Assembly (NCBI GenBank): GCA_013396915.1
Contig: VWZL01002563.1
Coordinates: 124,001-188,000 of the forward strand
DNA: 64,000 bases
DNA from: Stercorarius parasiticus
Lineage: Eukaryota; Chordata; Aves; Charadriiformes; Stercorariidae
Reading direction: 5' to 3'
Shown: piece by piece, positions 11,576 through 22,400 of the stretch
Layout: each line of letters begins with the position of its first letter
How positions within the stretch are numbered: position 1 is the stretch's first letter
Made by a program: the position numbers and the translations under genes
Notes under the pieces: model-generated
Told to the model about the DNA's origin: nothing
The model's input: the letters and a program-made list of their open reading frames with translations, nothing else
Database searches by the model: none

Positions 11576-12277
11576 GGCGTTTTTTTTTTTTACTTTTAAA
11601 ATGTGGGGTTTTTTCTAAGCGTAGAACAATTCTGCCCCCGCTAAATGTCTTGCAATTAAATTTCCTTTCCCTGCTTGCTGGTTGGTTGCGATTTAAAAGT
11701 TTAATTAGTAACCTACCAGATTTTGCTATTATATATTATTTTTAAACTACAGCTTTGACGGGCAGCAGGACAGCACAGACAGCACGGGTAGCCCTCCTTT
11801 GGTTGGTTCTGATAAAGCATGTAAACGGGCATGAAGGCAAAACCTCTTCAAGGCCCTGCAGCAGGACGTATTATCAGGATGTGCTTAGAGGGCTCATTAT
11901 TACTACTTAGCGGGGGAATAAAAGGAAGTGATTATGCTGCTAATGAAATGACTCGCACAGTAGGGCTGCCCTGACAGGAGTGCGCAAATCTAAACGCCAC
12001 CCTGAACATGGGTCTGATTTTTTAAGATGAGGCGGTTGGGGCCAAATTCTGATCCAGGATGGGCTGTGAATTAAAGGTATGTCACCTGAGGGCAGACACT
12101 GTCCCCTCCTTTCTGACACCTTGTCCCTGCGCGTTTGTGCGGGTGTCTTGCATGTACACACATCAACATGCACAGCTGAGCCTTAGCTCAATGTGGATTC
12201 ACATGTACAGAATCAGAAGGATGGTTTACGCACACTTTGCACCAAGATAAATGACTTCACAAGGAAGCAGTTAAAAG

Positions 12278-12328
12278 TTCCCTAGTAGTCATATACACGA
12301 GTGGATATTCCCTAGTAGTTATATACAT
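12278..12328. repeat. Two-copy tandem duplication, about 30 bp
   Basis: TTCCCTAGTAGTCATATACA at 12278 recurs at 12308 with single-base changes. The period is 30 bp, and there are two copies only. Confidence 0.8.
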
Positions 12329-15300
12329 GTAGGCCGAGGCCATCAGAGGTTTTCAGTTCCAGGGTAAGCATGCCTGAATGCAAATGTTGGCCCCCTTTAT
12401 ACTTGATAAAAAGATGAAATCTACTTAAATGGAGTATTTTAGCTCTAGTTTTGGATAATCACAGCAGGTGGCAGTATGTACAAGACTAATCTAATACTCT
12501 TGGATGTCAGCGATACTTAAACAAAATTTGGAATACCAGACAGCACAGAAAATACCGCAGGAGAGCACGAAACAAACATGCACCATTGCTGGCAACTTAA
12601 CGGCAGCTTACATTGACTCTGCATGTGTGGAATGCAGCAAAAGCTAGGGAAGCACCTGAAGACTATCTGCCAGAAATTTACATTTAATGAATTTGCAGTA
12701 AGTTCTCACATAGCTGACATATCACACTCTTCAATAAAAAAGGGGAAAAATACTGGGTTGATCTATTTGTTTTCCATTGTCCATCTGTTATTCTGGCTGC
12801 TTACACAACAGAAGTGTTGGAAATAGGATGACATAACTTCACACCGGATATATACTGATATGAACTTTGATATGTACGATACAATAGGTTAGTACACCAG
12901 TAAGTATTGGTATTGTATCTCATTATAGCTGTGTTATCAGTCATCATCATAATTGTCTGGAAGGGCAGACAATAACCAAATATCACCTCTGTCTTTAGAG
13001 GTGAAGGCAACACACTGGTGTGAACTGGCTGCTAGGGACAAGTGATAAAGCACAGATAGAATGTCTAATTTTATACTGCTGCTGACAAAAGATGACTGGA
13101 GATCTAGAACTGCCATCTATTTATTGCAGCTTTAAATACCAACGAGGTGCTTGTTGCTTCTGCTGTACCCACATGTCAGCTATCCTGTCTGTCCTGCAGT
13201 GCTGAGCTTTGGGAGCAGCTTGCTGTGTTTCATCAAAAAAAATAACGGCTCAAGCTCATCTGCTGTTTGTTGAAGAAGCTCATTAACACAAACGGGCATG
13301 ATGGCTGTTTTCCATTCAGGCAAAATGAGAGTCTAGCTCCTGCACAAGCTTGCTTAGCCACGAAACTGCCATCCAAAACACAAGCTATTTGTGAGATTGA
13401 ATTACGTGAGCAACTAGTTCCACTGTGGGCTGAATGTCAGTGCAGACAAGAGGGACTGGTCTGATTGCAGCTGGGGTATGTGGAAAAGAAAGAGCAAGAA
13501 CACCAACGAAAAACAGAGAAAGAGAAGGTAGGTATCATCAGAAGAGTCCTTATAAATCTCTACTGAAGAAAAACTCAGAGAACTTCTTCGTAAAATTATG
13601 GTAGAAAGGCATATAGATGTCTGTCTACAGAAAAATTATCTCCCAGTGTATGATTTGTATGTTTAATCAATCCTATATACAAAGATGTGCCTGAACCTGT
13701 TACCTGTTTCTTCTCCTAAAAGAAATGCTCACAGGAGCCCCATTTTATTCATGCTGAGAAAAAAACCCAAACAACAAACAAAAAAATCCAGATTAACCAA
13801 AAAAACGTAAGTTTGCTTCCAGACAGTAGATGAGTGTGTAGTGGATGATGAGTGCAGCTGAATAAGAATAGAGAGAGAGAAAAGGAAAGACCCCATAGAA
13901 AACTTAAAAAACATAACATTCTTATTTAGAATAATTTCTCTTATGTGAATGAATCAGGAATACTCAATTGATAATCTCAGGCACTTTGATCAGAGGTAGC
14001 TGCAGTAACACACTGAGAAATCTTTGCCTAGAAAGGATGACTTCACTTTCATTACTCTATACAAAGACCACATGAAATATATTTTTCAACTTTTTCTCTA
14101 CTTAAGCTAAGCCCCTGGAATTTGTTTCTCCATGGAGAACCATTTCCTTATGTGCCTCTAAGGGTTTGCCAAAACTTTTTCCCTATGTAACCCTTTATCC
14201 TCTCAGCTGTTTCAAGAATACTACGTGAGCAAGAATGTTAGAAAGGACCTGTGTCACCAAAAGCTGTAGCTTAAACTGTGATTGTCTAATGCCTTTTTTT
14301 AAGCAAAAATAATTGTTCCTGGTATTCTAAGGAGCTTTTGATCTGGCAATTGTATAAGTAGGGGAAATTGTAATGACATGGGTTTTAAAATTTACAGCTG
14401 CATCAGTATTTTGTTTCTTCCAGTTAGTGTGTGTGCATGAGAGTTGAACAAGCCAGTATTTATGTACTTTAAACTGTCAATGCAGACAGTCCGATTATGC
14501 CAGAATTACAACTGTGAATAAAGTGGCTGCTACTGCTTAGTCTGGTTTTTAGATAAGGTGCACAAATGTGTAGTTATTAAGTGTGATTCTCAGCACCACG
14601 TTCAATAGAACAAGCTGAATTTCGTTCTCTGTGTTCAGAAACTTGATATCCTTTTCCATTCTGTCCATTCTGTCGGTCTTTTCTTCGGCATTAGGACATG
14701 TTCCTGTCTCCATGACCTCATGTTTTGCTGTCAGAGCCTTGTTGTCAGGGTCCTGCAACAAGCTGCAAAAATCTTTCCTGGTCCTGAAATGGCAGAGACC
14801 TCACAGCAGTCTGCTGCAGAAAAAAGTGATCCTATTTGGTGCTGTATCATTATGCTATGGCTCTATTCTCGTCACTTCCCCAACGCGTGCTTGTTCCGTG
14901 ACCTCAGGTCCATGATGTGATCCTGACACACGACCTGACCGACCTGCTCTCATGCATCAACCTCAAGTAACATGAGAGGTCTGACATTGCTCCATCATAT
15001 AGAGATTATGTGTCTCTGTGTTTACCTTAATTGCGTCAGGGGGTTCAACAGCTTGTCGCGTTACTGCTGAGAATGTGATAGGAGATTGCTTTAGGAACTG
15101 AAACAATAGTTTCAGAATAAGAGGTCAGGCCCTGGAAAGGCGAGAAGGAGCAGATTCTCATGGGTGAAGGCAAGATGGAAAACGTGATGACTTCATACTG
15201 TATTGGAGACACTCTGGTTTTGCTTTGTTTTGTTCTTATTACTGAAGAAAATAAAATGTTTCGTTCTGAAAAGGCTGGTGTGGGCTTTTCAGACTCTGGT

Positions 15301-18280
15301 GGGTTGACAGTCATGGTTGCTTTTCAAGGACTGAATTTGAAAGTGTTGCCTTAAGAGTAAGAAAACGGTGAGATTCCACTGCAGCACAAGTAAAGGGATA
15401 GTAAGCAGCTGAATTTGAAAGATAAAGTCTTTAGAGGCACAGCTATTAGCTGTGTAAAGGTTAAACTATGGGCAAAATTCTGCATTGCAATTCTTCAAAG
15501 GATTCGTAATGTACTCCCAGTTTTGGACAAAGATTTTGCCCACCAGTTCTAGACTGCTTTAAGCTTAGCAGTGCTCTGGTACCATTTAAGGGATATTTTA
15601 TTGCAATTCACAAAAGTGATTGTAAGTAGCATGGCCATAGGTAAAGACCAACAGTATTTTGGAATAGCACAAGTGTCAAAATGGGCGCATGTGTAAAATA
15701 CTCAGTAGGTTATTCCTATGCCAAAGATGTTGTGTGATTGCAAATTATGCTTAAGATTGACAGAAGTGGTAGAATCTGTCACAAAATAGCAGACAGTTGA
15801 TGTATCCACTACTTGATTGCAGAACAGTGTGAAGGTCATCAGCATTTTTTCTTTTACACATAAGCATATTTTTAATACAAATTTTCATTTCAGGTTGCGC
15901 TACATCAGTGTTAAACAGTATTAATTCGAGGATGGTAAATACTTGGGTCTCCCCTTTATTAGTTAGAAGAAAACCAGCAACAAGTAAAGAAATTTAACTG
16001 TTAACCAATAACAGTAGCGTATTTGACTTCCCTCACCCTGAAATTACTCTTTTTGTAATGGTTAACTGCCCTGTTGTAACTCACAGCAGGGGGGTAATTT
16101 TCCCATCAAAGGAGGTTAAGATAAAAGAAAAATTCCTTCCATCACATGTGTTGAAATCCATTTGGAAGAACAATCATTACACTAAACAGTTCCAGGTAGG
16201 AAGGTCTAGACCAGTTTTAGTCTCCAATCAGGGAAAAAGGGGGCTGTTAAAGGAATTGTTTGAATTTAAGGCATTTTCTATTTCTCTCAGGTTTTACGGC
16301 TTCTTGTACCCAAGATGTGGTAAAAATCCAGTGGAATCAAAGTCTCTGTATTATATTATGCAGGTTTTCCTGGAAAGAGCAAAGCAGACAGCATTAAAAA
16401 GTACAGCCAAAAGTCATGTCCCAAGCATGCCTGAAGTGTTTTCAAGTAAAGAAAACTTATCTGTAGTCAGAATTTGTTTGGACGAGTTAGAGACTCATCT
16501 GTTCACTGAATAAGCCCATAAAATGCATACTTGATTGATTTTTTACAATATTTCATAATCTGAGTAGATTAAAAAACCCCTAGTAATCTGGTAATGCAAT
16601 ATCTAAAGTTACTTCCCAAACATTGGACATTCTGGAGATGTTTGGCTGACAATTAGCAAGGAAAATGCAGTTTCAAGTGGATCAGTTGTTTACAAAGTTT
16701 TTAAAATAGTCTAAGATGAAAATGGTATCAGGATGATTTAATGACCTGATTTAATTTATCTGTGAAACCTAAGGAGTCTTTTGATGATGGTAGAGGTTGG
16801 ATCCGGTCCTTAATATGTATATTGATATTTTTATATATGCTATATCATATCTACTGTGTAGAATTACAGAAATTGACTTAGGAAAGAGTGCAGCATTAAC
16901 CCAATTTGACTTGACTTTACGTTCTTTGAACTACAAATGTGTTACTTCACATTTTTTGTCAATTGTTTTTGTTTTATTCTGTTGGTGTATTTTTGTTAAA
17001 AATAAATTGTGCCTAAGTATATTATCCTGATTTATCAGGCTACTGTTCATTCGAAATACTAGTGTATTGCGAATTTGAGCTTGGTTTAGTGGGGCAAGTC
17101 ACTTCTGAGTCTGATTAACTGAAATTATCCAGACAGAATTGCAGGTTTGGGCCAGCTCAGCAGAATTGATCCTGGATTCTTAAGAGAAAAATTATAACAG
17201 ACTCACTCAACCAAAGAATAATAGGAGTACTGAAAAACTTTTAAATATTTCAGGAATGCAAATAACTACATAATCTTACCCAAATACTGCTGGAGTGCAC
17301 TTTAGATTTGTATTACTAGCAAATTTTGCCTATTCAGATGGTAGGATGGGGGAAAAGCACCCAAACAGTGCCCGTAACATTTACATATCATCTCAAAAAG
17401 ACATTCAGAGGGCATCATCTTAGTAGGCACATTAAAAAAAAAGTCAATTGCCTTTACATACATGCAATTAATTTGTGTAGTCCAAGAGCCTAATTTCAAC
17501 CCCACTAATAATTTTTTTTCCCTGCAAGATCACAGCCCAGTTTTATTTCTGAATTGCATCAAATGTAAACAGCAAATGGCAACAGGCGACCTGGAGCAAA
17601 GATCCAGTTGCCAGGTGGGATTTTTAATAACTGACAAGAAGGAAAGTAAGAATGGAATAAATAATGGTAGGTATGATTTTTCAGTGGTTCGTTTGCTTCA
17701 TACATGGACCATCCTGCATGCACAAGTGGCAATCGTTAGATGTTAATAATAAACCGAGGGCAAAATCAGGCACCAAATAACTAAATTTCCCGTGGAGAAA
17801 GCATATATCAGAACCAGCAAAGGAAGGCGGGAAAGAAGCCAGGGTAGAGAGCCTGGAGCAGTCCCTCATGTTGCAGAAGCTGCCTTTTGGCGAGGGCTGT
17901 GGCTTGCCCTTGCCTCCACACTGGAACAGGTGCCTAGGAATTTCGTGACCTCGATCTGGAAGGCTTAGTAAAAGTCTGGTTTATTCTTCAGAGGGGAAAA
18001 CGGACTCCTTTAGTAAGAAATCCCAAGAAGAGGTGGCCAGGTGTGAAGGAAATAGGTATTTTTCAGCCGCCCTTCTCCTCCGTCCTCCCCGGCGGGGCCG
18101 AACGCGGAACATCGGCGGGGCGGGGGCTAGGCCGCCGCTTGCCACCGCCTCCAACTCCCGGCCCTCGACGGCGGGGCCGGAGCCCCCTCAGGGGGACAGA
18201 CCGGCGAGTGCTTAATCCCGTACTCACCGACACGCCTGCGAAGGGCAGGGCGGCCGCGCCGGGGGAGAACGGCCGCTCAC

Positions 18281-18407
18281 CGGCAGCGCGCCGAGCCGCC
18301 GTGTCACGGTAGCTCCGCCTCGGCCGGCCCGGCCCGGCGACGCCGCCAGTGCCCGCTGCGGGAGCCCCGAGCCGGCTCAACGTTTCCCCGGCGCCGCTTC
18401 CTCCTCA
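18281..18407 (-). CDS. MRS2: Candidate MRS2 exon 1 (3' part only), tentative
   Basis: The minus strand has an open frame ending ...SYRDTAARRAAG at a donor G|GTGAGC. It is in phase 1, which exon 2 requires, so the junction codes Gly. The Arg/Ala/Gly-rich, acid-poor frame resembles a mitochondrial transit peptide, and RAAG falls at the spacing from SQATLASV that I recall for rodent MRS2. Against it: the frame has no ATG (only ACG and TTG near 18382), an in-frame TGA lies just upstream, and G+C-rich frames give Arg/Ala by chance. Confidence 0.3.
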
Positions 18408-18887
18408 GGGCAGCTCAGCCGGCCGGCTCTTCCCTTGTGGTGGGGAGCGGCGGCGGTAGGCAGCGCCTGGGCCTCCGGAGGGGAGGAGGCGGCGGCCGAG
18501 CGGGGACTTCCCTCCCTCGCTCAGGTGCGGGGCCCTTGGTCCGGTTCCCTCTGTCCCCGGGCACGACGCCTCCTCGTCCTCCTTCCCCCTGGTGAATAAT
18601 TCAGCCGTGTTTTGCGCGGGGCCGGTGGCTCTGGGTCTGTCAGAGTCCCCCCTGGCTGGGCCGGGGGCGAGGACGAGCCGGGTACAGTTTCCCGAGGAAA
18701 CCAGGGCGATAGCGGCAGGCCGCTTCCCGTGATGGCAAAGGCAGAGGGTAAAGGCCCTGTCAGGCCACGGATCCCCCGCAATCCCTTCTCCTGCCGCGTC
18801 GGACCCACTTCCACGCAATGTTTTTTTTTGCCTGGGTTAGTGTAATCCGCGTTCACCTCCCCCGGCGCCGGGGAGCAGCGAGAGAGG

Positions 18888-18900
18888 GTTGCCTAGGAGG
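18888..18900 (+). promoter_or_regulatory. Possible half X-box (RFX) site, weak
   Basis: GTTGCCTAGGAGG has a perfect RFX 5' half-site (GTTGCC) but a poor 3' half. It lies about 290 bp before the DCDC2 ATG. DCDC2 is a ciliary gene, and RFX factors drive such promoters. The match alone is weak. Confidence 0.25.
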
Positions 18901-19179
18901 AGCCGCGGGGGAAAGGCCGAGCAGAGCTGTGCCGCAAGCCCCAGGGGAGGCTGTAATCCCTCCCCGCCGCGCCGGGCTCCCTCCTCTGCCTCCCTGGAGG
19001 TGGGCCCTGGTGCCCGGGCCCCCGGCGTGGGGGTGTGTGGGCGCTTCGCCCCTGGCAGGGAGTCGTCAGGGCGGGGGCGAGACGGGTTCTCGTCAGGCAG
19101 GAACTGTCTCCTGAGCAAACAGGTGCAGGCAGCGCCTTGGGGTGGCTTGGGCTGCGCAGAAGGTCGGAAGCCACCCAGC

Positions 19180-19472
19180 ATGACTAGTCCCGGCACGAAG
19201 GGGTCGTGGCTCTCACAGCCCATGGTGAAGAGCGTGCTGGTGTATCGCAACGGGGACCCTTTCTTCCCGGGGCGCCGTATTGTCATTAATGAGAAGAAAG
19301 TGTCCAACTTCGAAGTATTCCTGAAAGAAGTGACAGGTGGGGTGAAGGCACCCTTTGGAGCTGTGCGTAACATCTATACCCCCCGGGGTGGGCATCGTGT
19401 CCGGCAGCTGGAGGAGCTTCAGAGTGGAGAGCAGTATGTGGCTGGTGGCAGGGAAGCCTTCAAGAAACTCAA
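19180..19472 (+). CDS. DCDC2: DCDC2 exon 1, start codon and DCX domain 1
   Basis: ATG in context CAGCATGA, then [20 protein letters not shown] and the whole first doublecortin fold through [13 protein letters not shown]. Ends AA|GTGAGT (phase 2). The frame is open further upstream to about 18889 but has no other ATG and no conserved sequence, so this ATG is chosen. Confidence 0.96.
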
Positions 19473-22400
19473 GTGAGTGGCTAAAATGTAACGTAACATT
19501 TATATGGAACTTGAATATCATCACTGGGGGAGTTGGCACTGGGGCAATACTTCAGAGGACCCTCCACCCCACCCCTTTTATTAGGCATTGAGGAAAGAGG
19601 ACTTAAAAGTCTGTGACCCAAGGCAAAAAGAAAGCTACTTCTAACAGATAAAACTGCAAAAGATCTTTAGAGGCAAGCCACAGAAAGGCTGCTGTTACTG
19701 TCAGCTGCATAGTGCCATCTCCTTGACATGATGGTGGGAGAAACAGCCCGTTAACCTGAAGGACATGCAACAATGGCAGTTGTGATGTGTGTGCTTAACT
19801 GGGGGGTGAGTGTTAGCATCCGGTAGTAACAGGGAGAAAGCTGTAGAAAGGTGGAGTGTTGGCAGTCCTGCCATGAAGTTGATAAGCCTGGGAATTTAAT
19901 TCCCAACACTTCATTTCTTGATTATTTTTAAAAAGTCTAAAATATTCTACCCAGCTATCTGCGTCTTCATCACTTCTGTTCATTTTGGGCAGGTATATAA
20001 CTGCTTTATCACCAGAATAGCTGAGACCCTCCTGTTATTTAAAAGATGACTGTTCACTTTCTTTTCCCTGCCTGGACACCAAGAATTAAGCTGACAGTTT
20101 CTCTGTTTTCTAATGAATGGCTGGGATAATATTGTGAAGGAGATATGGGCTTTTAGGTGCGTTTCCCGAGTGATCAGTAATGGTTCTTAACTCTGACAGT
20201 AAATTTCATGGTCTCAATTTCCTCATTATATGTTTTGTTCAGACTTTGTGGGCATTTTTCCTACAGTTGAATAAAAAAAAAGTATCTCAAAATCAACAGC
20301 CCCTCTCTGGAGGTGGTTGGGAATTTATATGCTAAACTACTGGCTTTATAGGAGCTCGCTCATCTTGGTTTTGTAGAGTTGAGGGCACTACATTTTTCAG
20401 GAGAGCTCATTATGTTTCAGGACAAAACTCTCTGTGTGAAGAAGAGGATCTCTATCAGCGCTCTTACTGGTTTTGTCACAGGCTGCTTGTGAAGATTTAT
20501 TGAAGCTTCTTGCGCTTCAGTGGCAAAGCTACAAAGAAAGATGTATGATAGGCTAAATATAAGCCCCTTTCCCTCTGTTCTCTCTTCCACGTCAACGATC
20601 TACTATGTCTTTTTGGTATTAAATCCTGTGATTCTGTGGATGGCTTAAAGTTGTTAGTTGTCAGCACATAATGTTTTGCCTCCCTAAATGTGTTTTGTGT
20701 TTGTCAGACAGGCTAGAAGTAAGCAAGTGTTTGGCATTAGCATGCACTATGGAGAGAACTGGGCACTCTGGATTTATTTTGGGTGTGAAAAAGCATTTGC
20801 CGTTTTGCATGGTCAGAGTTTTATGGTGAGAGCTTTTCAGACTTCTGTGGTTGCAACATGCCACAAGATACCTAAGTATTTAAGGTCAACAAAGAGAATA
20901 CTTTAAGAAAAACTAACTGAAGAGACTTGGTAAAAGCAGGCTCTTCATACATCTCTTGATAGTATGTTATAGTCCTGTTCTGTAGGGAGGATGAATGGGA
21001 TGACTTGAGATCTTCTCCATTTCTGTGTTCAGAGTTGTGAGTTCTTCACTATTAGTAGTTATTTATATAGTGCTGTAAATCTTGTTGGTGCTTTTACAAG
21101 CATTATTTAAGACAAGCTGAAGGGCTTACTGTTGATCTTGTTCTTAACTGGGTTATAGACAGAATGATAATTAGGGAGGCATCTTAGCCAGAAAAGTCAG
21201 AGGAGAGGAGGGCTTAGTTGAAAGGCACAGTTTTCTGAAAGGAATTGAAGGAATTAAAGAAAAGAGGCCATATTTGTGTATGTGTCACAGGCAAAGATAA
21301 AGCAGTTGCAGCTGTGGGAGACAAAATCATCTGCCCTAAAGGATCTGAGTCTGGTCTGATAGCAGCAAAATGTTTGTATACTTTTTACAACTTTTTTTTA
21401 AGTGATTGGACACATTCATTGCTGTGACAGACTATGCAGGGCTGAACTTTGAAATGGAGCCTTGTGGCACCAATGTGTGGAAGCGTAATGGAAAGGAGAG
21501 GATATGCAAGGAGAAGCAGAAGCCGAAAGCGTCATTGCTCCACTTCAAGCAGTGCATTTGTTTCTTCTCAGATGCCTTATACTGAGAACTGAACCTTTTT
21601 CTTCCCCATCCACAGTGAATTCTAGACTAAACTGAGCTCACCTTTAGCACACGAACATCTGTCATTCCAAGCCCTGAATCTTAACATCTTGAGATAGATA
21701 CCTCTGAAGGCATATGGTCTATATTAACTGTTCATTTTGTAAATAAAGTAATCAGCATTTAAAAACTTAGGAAAATATGTAGAATTTTTCTTTAAAGGAG
21801 GAATTACTAGCCAATATTGGAAATTTTCATAATATACAATGTTACCCAACTTGTTTTGTCATCTACAGGTGTGCTAAGCAAATACCTGCTTTTTTGGTGT
21901 ATATGCAGTGAGATGTGTTGGTATATTGTAGTTGTTGCAGTGGTGAATGAGAATGCATGTTCAGGCCAGCACCCCTGTGAAGTTCTTCCATGACTGTCAG
22001 CTTCCTGAAAGAAAACTGTCTACACTGGAGCTGGTTTCGACTTTTAGCTTTTTTCAGCATGCTACCCTACCCTCCTCCTTCCTTTGACTGTTTACTTGTG
22101 TCTGTGCTCATTAATTAATGGTAGATTGTCCTCTCTCCAGCAGTGTCTCTTTAAACAACACTGTAGTTCCATCACTGGCCTGGATAGTCATTGAGTAGAA
22201 GTATTTCTGCTTTCTTAGCAAGTGCGAATACTTTTGTAAAGTTTTTGGTCTGGGATTTTTTTTTGAGGGCCACTGTCCCAAGAAAAGCCTTTGGCCCTAT
22301 TTAGCCCTTTTCAGATTTGTAGATCGCTGGAATTTGACAAGTGAATGCCCAGACCTCTGCATAGTGAATTAAAGCCTTCAGCAGCTGTTGTTATAGGCTG

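Larger units (their letters stand above)
11084..18280 (-). other. Upstream of MRS2 exon 2: intron 1, or intron 1 plus intergenic DNA
   Basis: About 7.2 kb. It holds the small CpG island at 11.2-11.6 kb, a 30-bp tandem duplication near 12.3 kb and otherwise ordinary A/T-rich DNA. Whether all of it is MRS2 intron 1 depends on where exon 1 lies. No other gene was recognised. Confidence 0.6.
18060..19260. promoter_or_regulatory. CpG island, DCDC2 promoter and possible bidirectional promoter
   Basis: About 1.2 kb of strongly G+C-rich, CpG-dense sequence covering the 5' flank and first coding exon of DCDC2. No TATA box was recognised, as is usual for CpG-island promoters. Repeated GGCGGGGCC-type boxes (SP/KLF-like) occur. 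A minus-strand splice donor at 18279-18280 has the right phase for MRS2 exon 2, so the island may also start MRS2. Confidence 0.8.

Noticed and set aside
11203..11618. Open frames on both strands in the 11.2-11.6 kb CpG island
   Set aside because: They use non-ATG starts, contain an N and match no known protein; base composition explains them.
16058..16513. 151-codon plus-strand open frame upstream of DCDC2
   Set aside because: It has no recognisable domain and no flanking promoter or splice pattern, and its composition is like the surrounding non-coding DNA; a chance frame is most likely.
17681..17869. Minus-strand frame starting MRDCSRLSTL as an MRS2 transit peptide
   Set aside because: It looks mildly like a targeting peptide and has a phase-1 GT, but the donor (GTTCTG) is poor and it lies outside the CpG island.
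18000..18111. Minus-strand frame starting MFRVRPRRGG as MRS2 exon 1
   Set aside because: It is Arg-rich from an ATG in the CpG island, but has no usable phase-1 donor before its stop.
18889..19179. In-frame upstream extension of DCDC2 exon 1
   Set aside because: The frame is open because the region is G+C rich. It has no ATG, and the sequence does not resemble any DCDC2 N terminus.
18837..19539. Minus-strand open frames opposite DCDC2 exon 1, possible KAAG1 equivalent
   Set aside because: They are shadows of the conserved coding exon and CpG island. No recognisable KAAG1 sequence and no independent splice or start evidence was seen.
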